From Collybiopsis luxurians FD-317 M1 (taxonomy: Eukaryota; Basidiomycota; Agaricomycetes; Agaricales; Omphalotaceae): a stretch of 64,000 nt of DNA. Positions 1 to 11,050 of the stretch are shown piece by piece (the first letter of the stretch is position 1; every line of letters starts with the position of its first letter). The notes below the pieces were generated by a model that searched no databases, had not been told where the DNA came from, and saw only the letters and a list, made by a program, of their open reading frames with translations. The DNA lies in NCBI GenBank assembly GCA_000827265.1, contig KN834791.1, positions 221,445 to 285,444 on the forward strand, written 5' to 3'. Position numbers and translations under genes: made by a program.

Positions 1-1760
1 TAGATGAAGTCAACCGGTTTACTGCACACCTTCCTCGAGATTCAGAAAACGGCCGTACTTGGAGTATCCCCGTCTTTCTGGCACAGTAAGTCTTTCTTCC
101 GTTTATGAACTGCTAGACGGCTGCTAAACTTTTGCAAACCTAACCTAGTGCGGCAGCGGGGTGGTATCTGAATTCACTTCAGTAGGCAAATCACACCTTA
201 CGCCAATACTTTGTCCTAATTGTATTTTCGTCTTTTTTAGCTACCGTGAACAGTGCATGGTGATTTTTTCTTGCTCCTTTGTACATTTTCCTTTTACTTA
301 TCATTTTTCGACAGGATTTTCTCCGAAAAATCGAGCAAAATGCCAAGCAAATGCTTCCCCCCAATCGCAAGCACCTGCGCCCATACTTTCAAAATAGCTG
401 CCTGCCGGAGATATGGTACATAGTAGACTCCCTGAATACCAATACGTTCAAATATCAGCAAGAGGACTTGCGGAGCGAGTTTGAGATTTTGGCCCGCTAC
501 CGACAGAGCATAATGAAGGATCTCCACAATCATCTACAGAACAACCTTTCGAACGTAAAATTTAGACTGCAGGGACCCGAAGAGGTGAAGGCAGTCATGG
601 GCACCTCTCGTTATGAAGCGGTGAGCAACAGTTCTGCTCCCATCGTAGAATATTCCCATTAAAGGACACTGTAGCTGGTACTTCCCCTTCTGACGATTAT
701 TCTTGAGCGCCACTCAAGAATTATTGAAACGGCGCACAATCTAGTCCTATCAGAAAGGGAATTTCATGACATGACTATTTGTCTGCAAAGCGTGGCCTCT
801 GCGTTTGCGAAACGATACAGTGTTCTTACGGAGGGCTGGAGGCAACAGCGATTTGACGTTCCACTGCAAGTATCTTCTTTCAGTTATGGGATATTCGTCA
901 ACTGGCATACACACTTCCAATCAGTAAGTAGTACTCACGATTGTGGCAGAGCTTTTTTCCTGATCAGTATTGGGCATGCAGACAACATACGATGAGGAAT
1001 ACCCAGAATTACACATGGAATATACTCATGAGGCTGGAACCTCCTCTCAGTCCGAGTCTCGTGGTCCTGGCCCTGCGAAGGATCTACTTACATATCCTCT
1101 TCCCGTTCAACCTAGTGCAGATGAGCTCTGGAGGCTCCGATCATCTATCAGAACTCGCAACATAAAGCGGGACGATGCAAAAGCAAGAGAGCGATACGGA
1201 AATCTCGTCCAGCGCGTGAAGGTGCTTTGATTTCATCTCAGTGATAATTGAATTCTGCTAATGTAACGTTCTCGCTAGTCGAAGCGATTGAATCGTCTGA
1301 GTATGAACGTTCCCAAAGTAAGCGTTTCTCCATGGTGCAATAATTAGGTTATTGGTTAATCATTTGTTTGATCAATCAGAGTCCTTCGATCAAGAGCCCT
1401 ACAATTCGGATAGATGGCGATAGTCATAGACTGTTCGAGGCTTCGGCACCCAGTCCTACCCACCACAAGCCTCGTCCAAACTCTTCCCTCAGTACTTACC
1501 AGTTTGAATTCGATGACCCAGATGGGGTTCTCCGGTCAATAAACGATGGATATGCTTCGGGCGACTCATCAGAATTACCTGATATAACCTATACAAAGGT
1601 ATGTTCATGAGTTGAAGTCGAAGGTGCAGGAATTTACAGCTGATTTTAGGGCAAAATCCTCACATTGGACGATAGAATACGGTCGGTAGAGGAGGAGCTC
1701 AACAGTATGAAGAACATGCTTGCTCAATTATTGGCTTTGTCAAAGCAGCAAGGACAGTAA
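1..1760 (+). CDS. Unrecognised coiled-coil protein, 5' end outside window
   Basis: Multi-exon gene entering from the left edge and ending at TAA 1758-1760. Exons read by eye: 1-85, a 19-nt micro-exon 241-259, a long exon from 315 ending before the donor GTGAGC near 620, an exon starting with RHSRIIETAHN after an AG near 706, an exon starting TTYDEEYPEL near 981, then SKRLNRLSMNVPK, SPSIKSPTIRIDGD and a last exon GKILTLDDRIR. Reading frame is kept across all these junctions. The central part is helical and charged (residues around FLRKIEQNAKQMLPP and EILARYRQSIMKDL). A Ser/Pro-rich stretch follows, and the C-terminus (RSVEEELNSMKNMLAQLL) looks like a short coiled coil. I do not recognise the family and assign no function. 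CpG and codon use resemble the other intact genes here, so I take it as a real, expressed gene. Confidence 0.6.
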
Positions 1761-2115
1761 AACTATGTACTAATCTATACCAATATTATGCATATACCCA
1801 CATTTAGGTTCGTTTTCGCTCGAAAGAAGGCGCGCTTTATGCTGCTCCAGTTGTGCCGGAGATAGATTTGAAACTTTGCTGAAATGGTGAACCTAGAGCA
1901 GGAGTTGTGCCCGGAGAAACGTAGTACCGTCTGCGCTTCAAGAAGGAGACTTCGAAGATGCTGCGATATTCTTGGGCGAGTTGGTTCTTCTCGCATTCTC
2001 AAGAAGAGAATTTCGTCAAATGCCAGTTCGACCCTCGTTTGGATAGGGATCCCGGAGCATCCCTAGCGTTAGATCTATCACTGGTCTTGCGCATAATCCA
2101 TCTATTTTGAATAAA

Positions 2116-2874
2116 TCATTGCACCTCCTCGGGCCACCCTGAAAGATCGAACTTGTCGAAAATGAAGCTAACGGGGCTTGGGGGGCCGCTGAGGGAGAAC
2201 ACGTCCACAAATGGAACAGAATCGTCAATTGAATAGATGACCCACAACTCTCTGCGAATATCTGTCTCCAACGCAAGCACGAGTAATCTGCTCAGAACAC
2301 TTTCTCTTTGAAGCTAGCCCGGCTTTGCTTTCATGAATTATTTCCGATTTCGGCATAGGCAAGGCAGCGAAAGAGACGAATTCGTCAGACTGGATGTTCG
2401 CAAACAAAGCTGGGTTTCCCCCAGTTTCTGACTTGGGACGAGTTTTTGCGTGGATCAGCAGCGCGATATCGTCGTAGTTGAATTTTCCTAGTTCGTATAG
2501 ATGATTGACTGCGCGGCGAGCTGCTCGAATGAGGGTCCACTCGTCGACCCAGCCACGAATTTCGGAGCTGCGCGACGCCAAAGCAGGAGTAAATCGAGGG
2601 ACATTATCCATCGAGCCGGGCCCAAGGATTTTTTTCGAACAATTCTTTCATGTCGTCGAGTTGATCGAGCTGTCTGATAGTCTCGCGCTGCATCTGTTGA
2701 GACTTGCAACGAATCCTGTTCGAAGAAGAGGTTTTCAATTAATGGAGGAGAGGAGGAACGTGTGTCACAAGAAATAATATAACGTACGATCCCCGCTGCG
2801 GCGGTCGCATCAAGGATTTTTCTTTCGCTTTTTCGGAGGGGGCCACTTTTCTTCGTGGCGCCAAATCTTCGCAT
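2116..2874 (-). CDS. Unknown small gene with apparent homopolymer frameshift
   Basis: Starts at ATG 2874 (MRRFGATKKSGPLRKSERK) and ends at TGA 2116-2118. One intron starts with GTACGT after GIL/GGI-like sequence near 2788; a second probable intron ends at CTAG near 2313, so that the last exon reads LQRESVLSRLLVLALETD and ends in DLSGWPEEVQ. The middle exon reads MQRETIRQLDQLDDMKELFEK and then continues as GPGSMDNVPRFTPAL only if one base is removed from the T7/A7 run at 2629-2635; as given the frame stops. This is either a sequencing error or a one-base mutation. The rest (WVDEWTLIRAARRAVNHLYE) is helical and CpG-rich like neighbouring genes. No family recognised. It runs towards the 3' end of the first gene, with about 350 bp between them. 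Confidence 0.45.
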
Positions 2875-3024
2875 AATGTTAGAAATAAAAATCAGCCAAT
2901 CAACAACAAGGGAAGACCTTCGTTATAGTAGAAAAAAGGCAACCCCGAAGGGCCCCATATACATTGGTACACTCCGGAAAAGGGTAAGGAAGGGTAAAAA
3001 AGAGATATAGATGGAAGAGGAGTG

Positions 3025-4004
3025 TTATGCGTGATGATTGGCAGCAATCGCACCATGGAGAAGAGCTGGGTGCTTGTAGATGTAAACATGAAAGGTTTCT
3101 AATATCCATCGGCCTTTTGCCTGAATAATGTGAAAAGGAGCTCCATCTTCAGCCAATGCTGTAGCTCCACCGGCTCGCATGGACTGTCCGGCAAAGGACC
3201 GATCTGAAAAATAAGAGCGGAATTTCTTGAGAAACCATGAGTGAGTTGGTAGGGAACCGTCATAACAAATCCACATATAAGGATTAAGTGGAAAGTGATT
3301 ATCTCTGGAGGTGAGATATTTATGAAAAAAGGATGTCACCTGAGGATCATCAATGAGAACTCAATTGCCTTCAAAAAATTTGTCGGCTTCGTGTGATTTT
3401 AGAGTGAAGTCATAAGAAAGTGATGAGGAGTGAATAGAAAGATGGCGGCAGCACTTGCATGGATTTCTCTTCAGTGTGTTGTCATTTACTACCAGCTCAC
3501 CCAAGCGTAAGAGACCATAAAATCCTGTGAATAATAGTGTGACCCATAAAAGGTCATCGAAGGAAGGAAAGTTGCCCAAAGATGATGCAACATGATTTAA
3601 CTGTTCCCGCATAAGAGGCGCTTTCCGGTTCACTGGATTGCTTTTCAAACGTTTCAATGAATGTGTGACCAAGTCGGATTTCCGGACATTGCAAATATTT
3701 GGAAAATACAGCTCGAGTTGGTTGCAAATGCCAGAAAGATAAAAAGCAACTAAGCAGGGTTCAATGTAACTCGACATGAAAACAATGTAAAAGCTGAGTG
3801 TGTCTGGAGTAGAGTCAATGGGGAAGTGATGTAAATGGCAGAATTCGATGTAGGAATTAAGTGCAGATCCAGTGCGGATCCATAAGTTAAAGCAGATGTG
3901 GTGTCAATAGCAGAGCCAAGAGCAACAGCCCACTCGCGGAGTAAACACTCTTTAGTCCAAGCCACTCTCAAAGGTAGCCTGGACTTACGTGGACTATGAT
4001 TCAT
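3025..4004 (-). pseudogene. DIRS tyrosine recombinase remnant
   Basis: Three minus-strand segments belong to one protein. The N-terminal part (4004-3750, ESLRVAWTKECLLREW region) is joined by a frameshift to 3777-3361, which is separated by an in-frame TGA at 3361-3363 from 3339-3025. The catalytic elements of the family are visible: the first Arg in YGLLRLGEL, the second Arg in SMRAGGATALAEDG, the Trp of GRW and a Tyr in HVYIYKHP. The His expected three residues before the second Arg is absent (QSMR). In DIRS elements this enzyme inserts circular cDNA by recombination. Frameshift and stop make this copy inactive. Confidence 0.75.
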
Positions 4005-5500
4005 GATAGGGCCGCCCCCAGCAGCTCACAGGGGAGTGAAAAAAGATTAACAGGTATGCCGGGAACAAGAAGCCTTGCTCTAGGAAAATCTCTGCAAGAG
4101 AGAGCATCTGCAACCACATTCTTTTTGCCTGTAATGTGGACTACTTGGATATCGACATCGAATGACAATAGATCGTTAACAGCATAATTGAGGAGGGGGT
4201 TATAATCGGGCAAAGTGCGAAGAGAATCAAAGATATCAACCATGTTCATGCTATCCGAGAAGATTGCAAGTTGCAGGTGCTGAGTCAAAGTGAGATCTGC
4301 ACACATTGTGGTACAATACCAATGATGAGCTGATATAATGCACAGCATTTTGTAAAAGAAAATATGTCTTCTGATGCATTCAGCAGGTACCAGGGAGTAG
4401 AAACCCAGCAGCAGCTCAGGTACCCAAAAGCCCATACCGTTTAAACAAGCATCATAGAAAAGCATCATGTCTCTTTCAGAATAAGGGTTCCAGTCCATAC
4501 TGTCGAACAAAAGGATGCCAGGTAACTTGTGAATATGAACCAAGTTAAATCTTCTTTTACATCTTTGTTTGGATAAATCAGGGCATCAGGTCTGTTCTTT
4601 CCTTTCATTTTTGCATAGACATTACACAAGCAGGGCCGAAGTGAAGGAAAAACATTGAAAGACCAGTTAACCCAGCCCGAGAGCATCTGGAATTCATGAA
4701 GGGTATGACGGTGAAGATATAAACTCCTGGATAAAAGTTATCAGCTCCTCCTTTGACTTGAGTGACAGGGAAATTGTCATGGCGTTAGGATCAATTTTGA
4801 ATCTGATGATAACAAGAATGAGGCCAAATAGCTGTTTCTTGGACCAGTGTGGAATACCAAGAAAATCCCATAGGTAGAGAAGCTGAGCTTGTTTCCTTGG
4901 AAGCTGCCAATTATATGGACAGTACAGCATTGTATTGCCTTCCTCTTCCCAACCATATGTATCATTGACATAGCAGAAAATATCAATGAGGAGTTTAATA
5001 AATGTTGCAATCCATAAAACAAGCCTGATAAGGGAAACCAAAGCCTCAGTGACCCGTTATTACCGAATGTAGTGCAAAAATCCACATTACGCCCTTTCTC
5101 TGCTACATCTTCTCCAACCTCCAACTCTTCCTTCATCAGCAAATTAGAAGTTGTAACTTGTTTAATCTGCCACAGTTTGTGCATTGGTAACAAATGATAT
5201 GCCTCAGAGACATCCGACTTCCACATTACCAGCTTAGCTTGTGGATGTTGGGGATGAATTCTCTCATAGTGTCCATTTGTGGTCCTTTAGTCTGTGTACA
5301 ATTGACCATGGAATTCTGGGAGAAATCTCCTGTACTCTCATGAGATACCAGATGCAGTTTTTTGGAATGCAGTTTTGGGACAGCAATGACCAGTGTACTG
5401 TACATTCCTGGCAGAAGGTCTGGACCAAAGGTGTATGAAAAATGACCTTTTGCTATTTCTACATCACACTGACTATTTCTATGTCACACTGACTATCAAT
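4001..5500 (-). pseudogene. DIRS reverse transcriptase and RNase H remnant
   Basis: RT fingers and palm are recognisable on the minus strand: a VPKLHSKKLHLVS-like stretch near 5380, then MWKSDVSEAYHLLPMHKLW at 5226 and FCYVNDTYGWEEEG near 4980. The active-site pair of this family is normally VDD; here it is VND, which is one G-to-A change in a CG context. The thumb region (WDFLGIPHWSKKQLFG) follows. RNase H is at 4543-4001, with LFYDACLNGMGFW, FSDSMNMVDIF and the C-terminal HITGKKNVVADALSC motif. Several frameshifts separate the pieces. Gene order and the downstream tyrosine recombinase identify a DIRS element and not Ty3/gypsy. Confidence 0.75.
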
Positions 5501-5665
5501 AAAGTCTCACTTGCAACTAGTTGGAGGGGGGGCCCAGGAGCTGTCCCATGTTACTGGATAGCCACTATCAAATCTTGTATTTGCCCAAGGTCAAAAACCT
5601 TCACATAGACCCATTAACACCAAGTTAATGAAGACTAATTCAGATGACGCTGTAACAGCGCTCCA

Positions 5666-6472
5666 TAGGGTGCTGTGAATAATTCCTGGCCCTGTTAATA
5701 CCATTGTTATTAACGATGGTCCCCCGGAGGACCATTATTAACCTAGTTAATAACACATTGCTAACATTTATGTGAAAAAGATAATTAACAAGTGAAAAAT
5801 TGATATTTTAACCTATTATTAACAAAAGTGCAAGTGAATAAATAATTACCCTACCTGACATTGGAAATGGGCTGCAAAATCCTTCCAAAATCTGACCACT
5901 ACTGCATTAAAATTTTTGCCATATCACCCATCTCTTGGTAAACAGGTCGAAGAGGAATGGCTGGCCCTAAATTGAACTTGATCTGGGTATTCAAGTTCAG
6001 TATCATCATATTCTCCTGCACCAGTGTCCAGTATGTCAGACTCAATGGCTCTCCCTCATCATTGTCCTTGCTCCTTGTACTACCTTTGCTCTGTGGCATC
6101 TTTCATCTTAGCATTCTTGAAACTCCCAGTCAGTTTCAGAGTTTTGCAAAAAGATGAGTCAAGGGCCTGGTATTTTCCTTATTGAGCACACCTTGGGCAA
6201 GTACTGTGAATACTGTTTCTCACAAATTCAGAAATTTGATCCACTCTGTATTGCTTGACACTGCCTAGCAGGACTTTTCAGTACTTATTTTTCAAGTTAG
6301 CATGGATTGGTCATGAATCCTGCAGTCTGTATCTTCAAGAACAGTCTGTTTGCGAGGATGCATCATCTGAACTATCCACACATTTTAACATGGTGTTTTT
6401 GACCTCTGAGTTAATAACATGTTATTAACATGTTATTAAGAATGTTTAAGATGACTTGTTCATGGCACCGTA
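5666..6472 (+). mobile_element. hAT-like non-autonomous element, copy A
   Basis: 807 bp, beginning TAGGGTGCTGTGAATAATT and ending with the inverted terminus CATGGCACCGTA. The 8 bases before it (GCGCTCCA, 5658-5665) and after it (GTGCTATA, 6473-6480) match at 6 of 8 positions, with one difference being C to T in a CG, consistent with an 8-bp target duplication. The interior is AT-rich with repeated TTAATAAC/GTTATTAA motifs and no coding capacity. It lies inside the DIRS remnant and is the mirror image of copy B immediately downstream. Confidence 0.65.
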
Positions 6473-6954
6473 GTGCTATAATAGGGTGCTGTGAACAAGT
6501 CATCTTATCCTAACATGTGTTAATTAACAATGTTAATAACACATTAATAACATGTTATTAACTCAGAGGTCAAAAACATCATGGTAAAATGTGTGAATAA
6601 TTCAAATGATGCATCCTTGCAAACAGACTGTTCTTGAAGACACAGACTGCAGGATTCATGACCAATCCATGCTAACTTGAAAAATAAGTACTGAAAAGTC
6701 CTGCTAGGCAGTGTCAAGCAATACAGAGTGGATCAAATTTCTGAATTTGCAAGAAACAGTATTTGCAGTACTTGCCCAAGGTGTGCTCAATAAGGGAAAT
6801 ACCAGGCCTTGACTTGTCTTTTTACAAAATTCTGAAACTGACTGGGAGTTTCAAGAATGCTAAGATAAAAGATGCCACAGAGCAAAGGTAGTACAAGGAG
6901 CAAGGACAATGATGAGGGAGCCATTGAGTCTGACATACTGGACACTGGTGCAGG

Positions 6955-7470
6955 CAGTGTTGCTGCAGTTCAGTTCAGTGTGTGAACCTGCCATTTTTGG
7001 TGAACCTGAACCTAAACCTCAAGGTTCAGTTCAGCATTTGTTGAACCTTGAACCTGAGGTTTGGTCCAGGTTCAGAACTGGGTTTGAACCTCTGAACCTT
7101 CAAAATTTCAGATTGAACAGATAAGTACTTTTTAAGCTCCATAACTTGAATTTTTGCTCCCCATACATATTTATTCACTCAAAATGGGCCTGTCAGGTTG
7201 TTAAATTGTCCTATAGATCAGCTTTTATCTCAATTACTGGGAGCAAGTATGATGTAATAGCATACCATATAACAAGATTTAGATTTGTTCATTTAGTAAC
7301 TCACTTGAGGAAGTTTTATCTACCTTAATTATAAGCTACTAACCTTAGAAGAGATGAAAAATTTGCCTATTTCAGATACATATTTTGGCCTGCAAACTGT
7401 TGCAGGTTCAGTTCAGGTTCAGGTTCACACTGGGTTCAGTAGGTTCATGCACTGAACTGCAGCAGCACTG
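6955..7470. mobile_element. hAT-family non-autonomous element 1 (GGTTCAG-rich), perfect 8-bp TSD
   Basis: 516 bp with inverted ends CAGTGTTGCTGCAGTTCAG and CTGAACTGCAGCAGCACTG. It is flanked by a perfect 8-bp direct repeat GGTGCAGG at 6947-6954 and 7471-7478; the terminal CAGTG and 8-bp duplication are hAT hallmarks. Near both ends it is packed with GAACC/GGTTC words. Removing the element restores continuity with copy A of the surrounding element, which confirms both boundaries. No transposase. Confidence 0.85.
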
Positions 7471-7789
7471 GGTGCAGGAGAATAAGGCAATGCTGAACTT
7501 GAATCCCTGGATCAAGTTCAATTTAGGGCCAGCCATTCCTCTTTTGACCTGTTTACCAAGAGATGGGTGATATGGCACAAATTTTAATGCAGTGGTGGTC
7601 AGATTTTGGAAGGATTTTGCAGCCCATTTCCAATGTCAGGTAGGGTAATTATTTATTCACTTGCACTCTTGTTAATAACAAGTTAAAATATCAATTTTTC
7701 ACTTGTTAATTTTCTTTTTCACATAAATGTTAATAATGTGTTATTAACTAGGTTAATAATGGTCCTCTGGGGGATTATTAATGAGAATT

Positions 7790-9405
7790 AGGTTTTTACT
7801 AAGTGGTCTCTTGATAGAGACTACTAGTTGTACCAGTGATTCATATTGTTGTGTGAGAGTGCATCATTAAAGGTTCCACAAGGAATATATTTATATCAAT
7901 GTCTAGCTCAACTAGTAATTGTCTAACAAATATAACTTTACTGGACAGACTGCCTGGTCCCTTGGTAGAGAAGCAATAGGGTGTGCTGAAAGAGTTGTAC
8001 CACAAGGTTGGTGCACTAACTGACAAATGATGAGTGGGTGTACTGGGTTGTGACAAGGTCAGCACACAGGCCAACAAACAATGAGTCAACTTTGAAACCA
8101 CAAGGCTGGTGTACTAACCAGCAAACAATTGGGGTGTATGAGGTTGCAACAAGGTTGGCACTCAGGCCAACAAACAACAAGTTGACTTTGAAACCACAAG
8201 GCTGGTGTACTAACCAGCAAACAATGAGTGGGGTGTATGAGGTTGCAACAAGGTTGGCACTCAGGCCAACAAACAATGAGTCAACTTGAACCACAAGGCT
8301 GGCATACTAACCAGCAAATGACAAGTGGTACCACAAGAGGAGAGTCTAGCTCAACCAACAAGTAGTCTGCAGTACTGTCCAACAAATGGACCAAAGTACT
8401 GGGCAAGAGAAGAGTGAGTTTAAAGCTTCCAACTGAGGGGTGCAATAAGCTGTCTTGCACAGTAACTACTTCTACTACTTATACAAAATCTGACATCCAA
8501 GAAACCATACAACCAAGTCATCCTTTTCTTCATACAATTGGTGCGTATATCCCTAAACCTGGAGATTGAAAATAAAACTCAACCAAAGTCCCACAAGAAC
8601 ATTGTCCTTTTCTCCTGTTCCAGTAATTCATCCCAAGCTGACCAACCAACTTCAAGTTTCATCCTGATCACTCCTGACTCTGGAACTCCTCCTGAACTGT
8701 TTATGAGATGGTTTAGCTGCAGGTGCAAATGGTACTGGTGGGCAAAGGGTACTGCTCCATGATCTAGAATGTTCAACTGACTTGTCTCCTGCTTCTGTGT
8801 TCCTTCCTTATTCATATGACCTAGTCAATCATCCTTTGTCTGCTAAAATATACTCATTCTAACTGAGAACCACTTCCAAGTTCCATTAAAAGAAGAGGCA
8901 AAGCTGTTGACACTCCAATTATATGGACTAAGCACCATTTCAAGACCAATGAATCCCAACAGGTGCAAGTGTTTGGCTATCACCCATCTTGTGACCCTGG
9001 ATCCTAACCACCTATGTACAGATACCCATCTATGATGCCTCAAGCCACTAAAGTAAGTTTGTCTAAGCAGAACCACAATTGTTGAACATCCCTGGATACA
9101 TCAGAGTTGTACAGGCTCAATCAGAACACTTGCAAGCAAATGGGATGGGTCTGCTAGCATTGATGGGCTAGGGGCAAGGTTCTGGCAGCTGTCCTCCAAG
9201 TTGGACCAGTACTTGACCACCTCAATGATAAGTGGTACCATATCAGACAGACTGTATGCAGCAAATTCATCAAGTACTCTGTAGATGCTCCAAGTTAGCT
9301 ATTGACTCAGGCTTGTCATAGCTCTCTATGTGTTTATTTCCAATTGTAGAGTTGTCAGTTCTGTACAATTGTAAGACTAGATGCAAAAATCACACAATAC
9401 TGTTG
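7790..9405. other. Unclassified insertion inside element copy B
   Basis: When copies A and B are compared, a stretch of about 1.6 kb is extra in B, starting shortly after GGTCCTCTGGGGG (about 7780) and ending before TTATTAACAGGGC (about 9415). It has no convincing terminal repeats or target duplication that I can see. It contains a short tandem array (8000-8330) and otherwise AT-rich, CpG-free sequence with no credible gene. Confidence 0.45.
8000..8330. repeat. Tandem repeat, unit about 97 bp, 3.4 copies
   Basis: Units start with CCACAAGG(T/C)TGG at 8000, 8098, 8194 and 8291, the last one partial. Each contains a GTACTAACCAGCAAACAA segment and a CAGGCCAACAAACAA segment. Units 2 and 3 are more alike than unit 1. 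Translation in any frame gives a repetitive peptide, but there is no gene context; I regard it as non-coding. Confidence 0.85.
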
Positions 9406-9461
9406 TTAGTAATAATGTTATTAACAGGGCTGGGAATTATTCATGACACCCTATGCTCCAA

Positions 9462-11050
9462 GGCAGTTGACTTTGATAACCTGATTGATATGGAAAAGGT
9501 CAGGATTTTGGGAGATTGTTTTGACTACAATACTGTTCCTAAACTCCTCCTAGGCTGGTGGTCTAGGTAACAGATTGTCAACCTGCACATAGGCAATGGT
9601 ACAACTACAGCAAGGAAGATTGCCATGTTTCCAACCAATTCCCCTCATATACTTTGGTAGAAAAACACTACTCTCTCCAATACAACTATCCATCTCTAAC
9701 TCCAATGGGTCTTTGCTAAATGCTTCACCTACAATGCCTCGCACAACTGTGAAAACAGTGAGAGCAGGCCTAGCAGGAAGCTCAGGTTACTTTCTTCTTC
9801 TGGTTCTGACAATCCTTGGCAGCATGGTTGATGGACCTACAGATGATACAGGCATGTCAGTAAAGGCATTTTCTCTAATGCAAGACCTGAAATTCAAGTT
9901 CCTGCAAACTTTGATTTTTTGTTTCTGTACAGATCTCCCAGATCTGATACTAATACTTGACCTGACAATTGCAATCCCTCCGGCATCAAAATGGGCCACT
10001 TTGATGTGGCTAAACTTTTTGACTTCATGCAAGAGGACATTGGGTCTATGCCTGACATGGATAAGGACTGCCCAATCATAGTTGATAACTGGGTGATGGA
10101 ACAACACATGCATTGCAGCAAAGAGGTTATTGATGTGTTCCCAATATCCATGCAGCTCAAACTCTCAGCCTTTGAAAGTGAATAGAATGGCTTGTTCAAA
10201 GATACAGAATGTGTTAATCCATTGACCATGGGAACTGACTTTTGAAACCACTTTTGGTTTCTTGAGTTCCATTGAAGGTTATGTCTCCAACAATGAAAAC
10301 ACTTGGAGTCTCCACTTCAGTTGTAAAGGTACAGCTGAGGAACTCATCAAAGTCAACATAATTGTCAAGGAGCATGTTGGACCACTGCACTTTCAGCAAA
10401 GATGGCTTGTTGAGTGCAATGTTGAGGTCTTTGAGGTTGCTATGGTCCTACATGCTTACCTGCATCATACTCTGTGTGTATCTGTCTTGACCACTGTCAA
10501 GCTTTTATTTGTTTTGAAATAGCTTAGTAGATGTGGTAAGCATGAACTTTAGTGGTACACACACCTGTTGGGTTCTGCAGCTGATTAGTATTGGTAATAG
10601 TATCTTCTTATAGCTTCTCTGTAAAGAGGTAGATAACTATCAACAGGATAACTAGCAGAAGGCTGGGCTGAGTAGAAAGAAGGATAATAATGAGTGTGAT
10701 TTGGAAGGAACTGAGGCTGTGACTGTCTGGATATAGGTCAATGATGACTAGGTCTAGGATGGACTGGGTGCATGCAGGCCAGTGTATAAGAGTAAGATGG
10801 ATAATAGGTTTGCTGGTAATGACAAGGATATGAGGTGGTGGAGTACTTGGCAATGAAACTGGTACTCTGTGAACTGGGGCTACTGTATTGTTCTGGTGAA
10901 CTTTACTGTCTGAATAAGGAAAAATCTGTATAACTATCTGTGGTGGGTTAGTATTTGTTTCCAATTGCCAATACTGATGTTGCATATACTGAAGGAATAA
11001 GAACTGAGCACTCAAGGTAAGAGTCAGTCCTTTTGAGAATGATAAGGAGC
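9462..11050 (-). pseudogene. Probable 5' (gag-like) part of the DIRS remnant
   Basis: This stretch continues the DIRS element on the far side of the hAT insertion. Minus-strand frames show broken protein-like segments such as DNYVDFDEFLSCTF and VETPSVFIVGD near 10214-10399, and a Tyr/Pro/Ser-rich stretch (YYPSYSY) between 10650 and 10950 in another frame. I do not recognise a defined domain, so the gag-like label is an inference from position. From about 9983 to 12250 I find no CpG dinucleotide at all. Confidence 0.35.

Larger units (their letters stand above)
6482..9453 (-). mobile_element. hAT-like non-autonomous element, copy B, inverted, with nested insertions
   Basis: Begins TAGGGTGCTGTGAACAAG and ends TTCATGACACCCTA. 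Its sequence is the reverse complement of copy A, interrupted by a 516-bp hAT element at 6955-7470 and by a foreign stretch of about 1.6 kb (roughly 7790-9405). Flanking 8-mers TGCTATAA (6474-6481) and TGCTCCAA (9454-9461) match at 6 of 8. Without the insertions its length is close to that of copy A. No coding potential. Confidence 0.6.
2885..11050 (-). mobile_element. Decayed DIRS-type (tyrosine recombinase) retrotransposon, interrupted
   Basis: On the minus strand the order is a probable gag-like region (about 11050-9462), reverse transcriptase (about 5500-4694), RNase H (4543-4001) and tyrosine recombinase (4004-3025). RT, then RNase H, then a tyrosine recombinase instead of an integrase is the defining layout of DIRS elements. 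The 5666-9453 block is a later insertion. All domains carry stops, frameshifts or lost catalytic residues, so the copy is dead. Outer boundaries are approximate: I found no terminal repeats, and the gag-like assignment rests on position more than on recognised motifs. The whole tract is CpG-poor. Confidence 0.65.

Noticed and set aside
5666..9453. A single giant palindromic (foldback) element
   Set aside because: Four copies of the terminus and two sets of near-matching 8-mers fit two adjacent inverted elements better.
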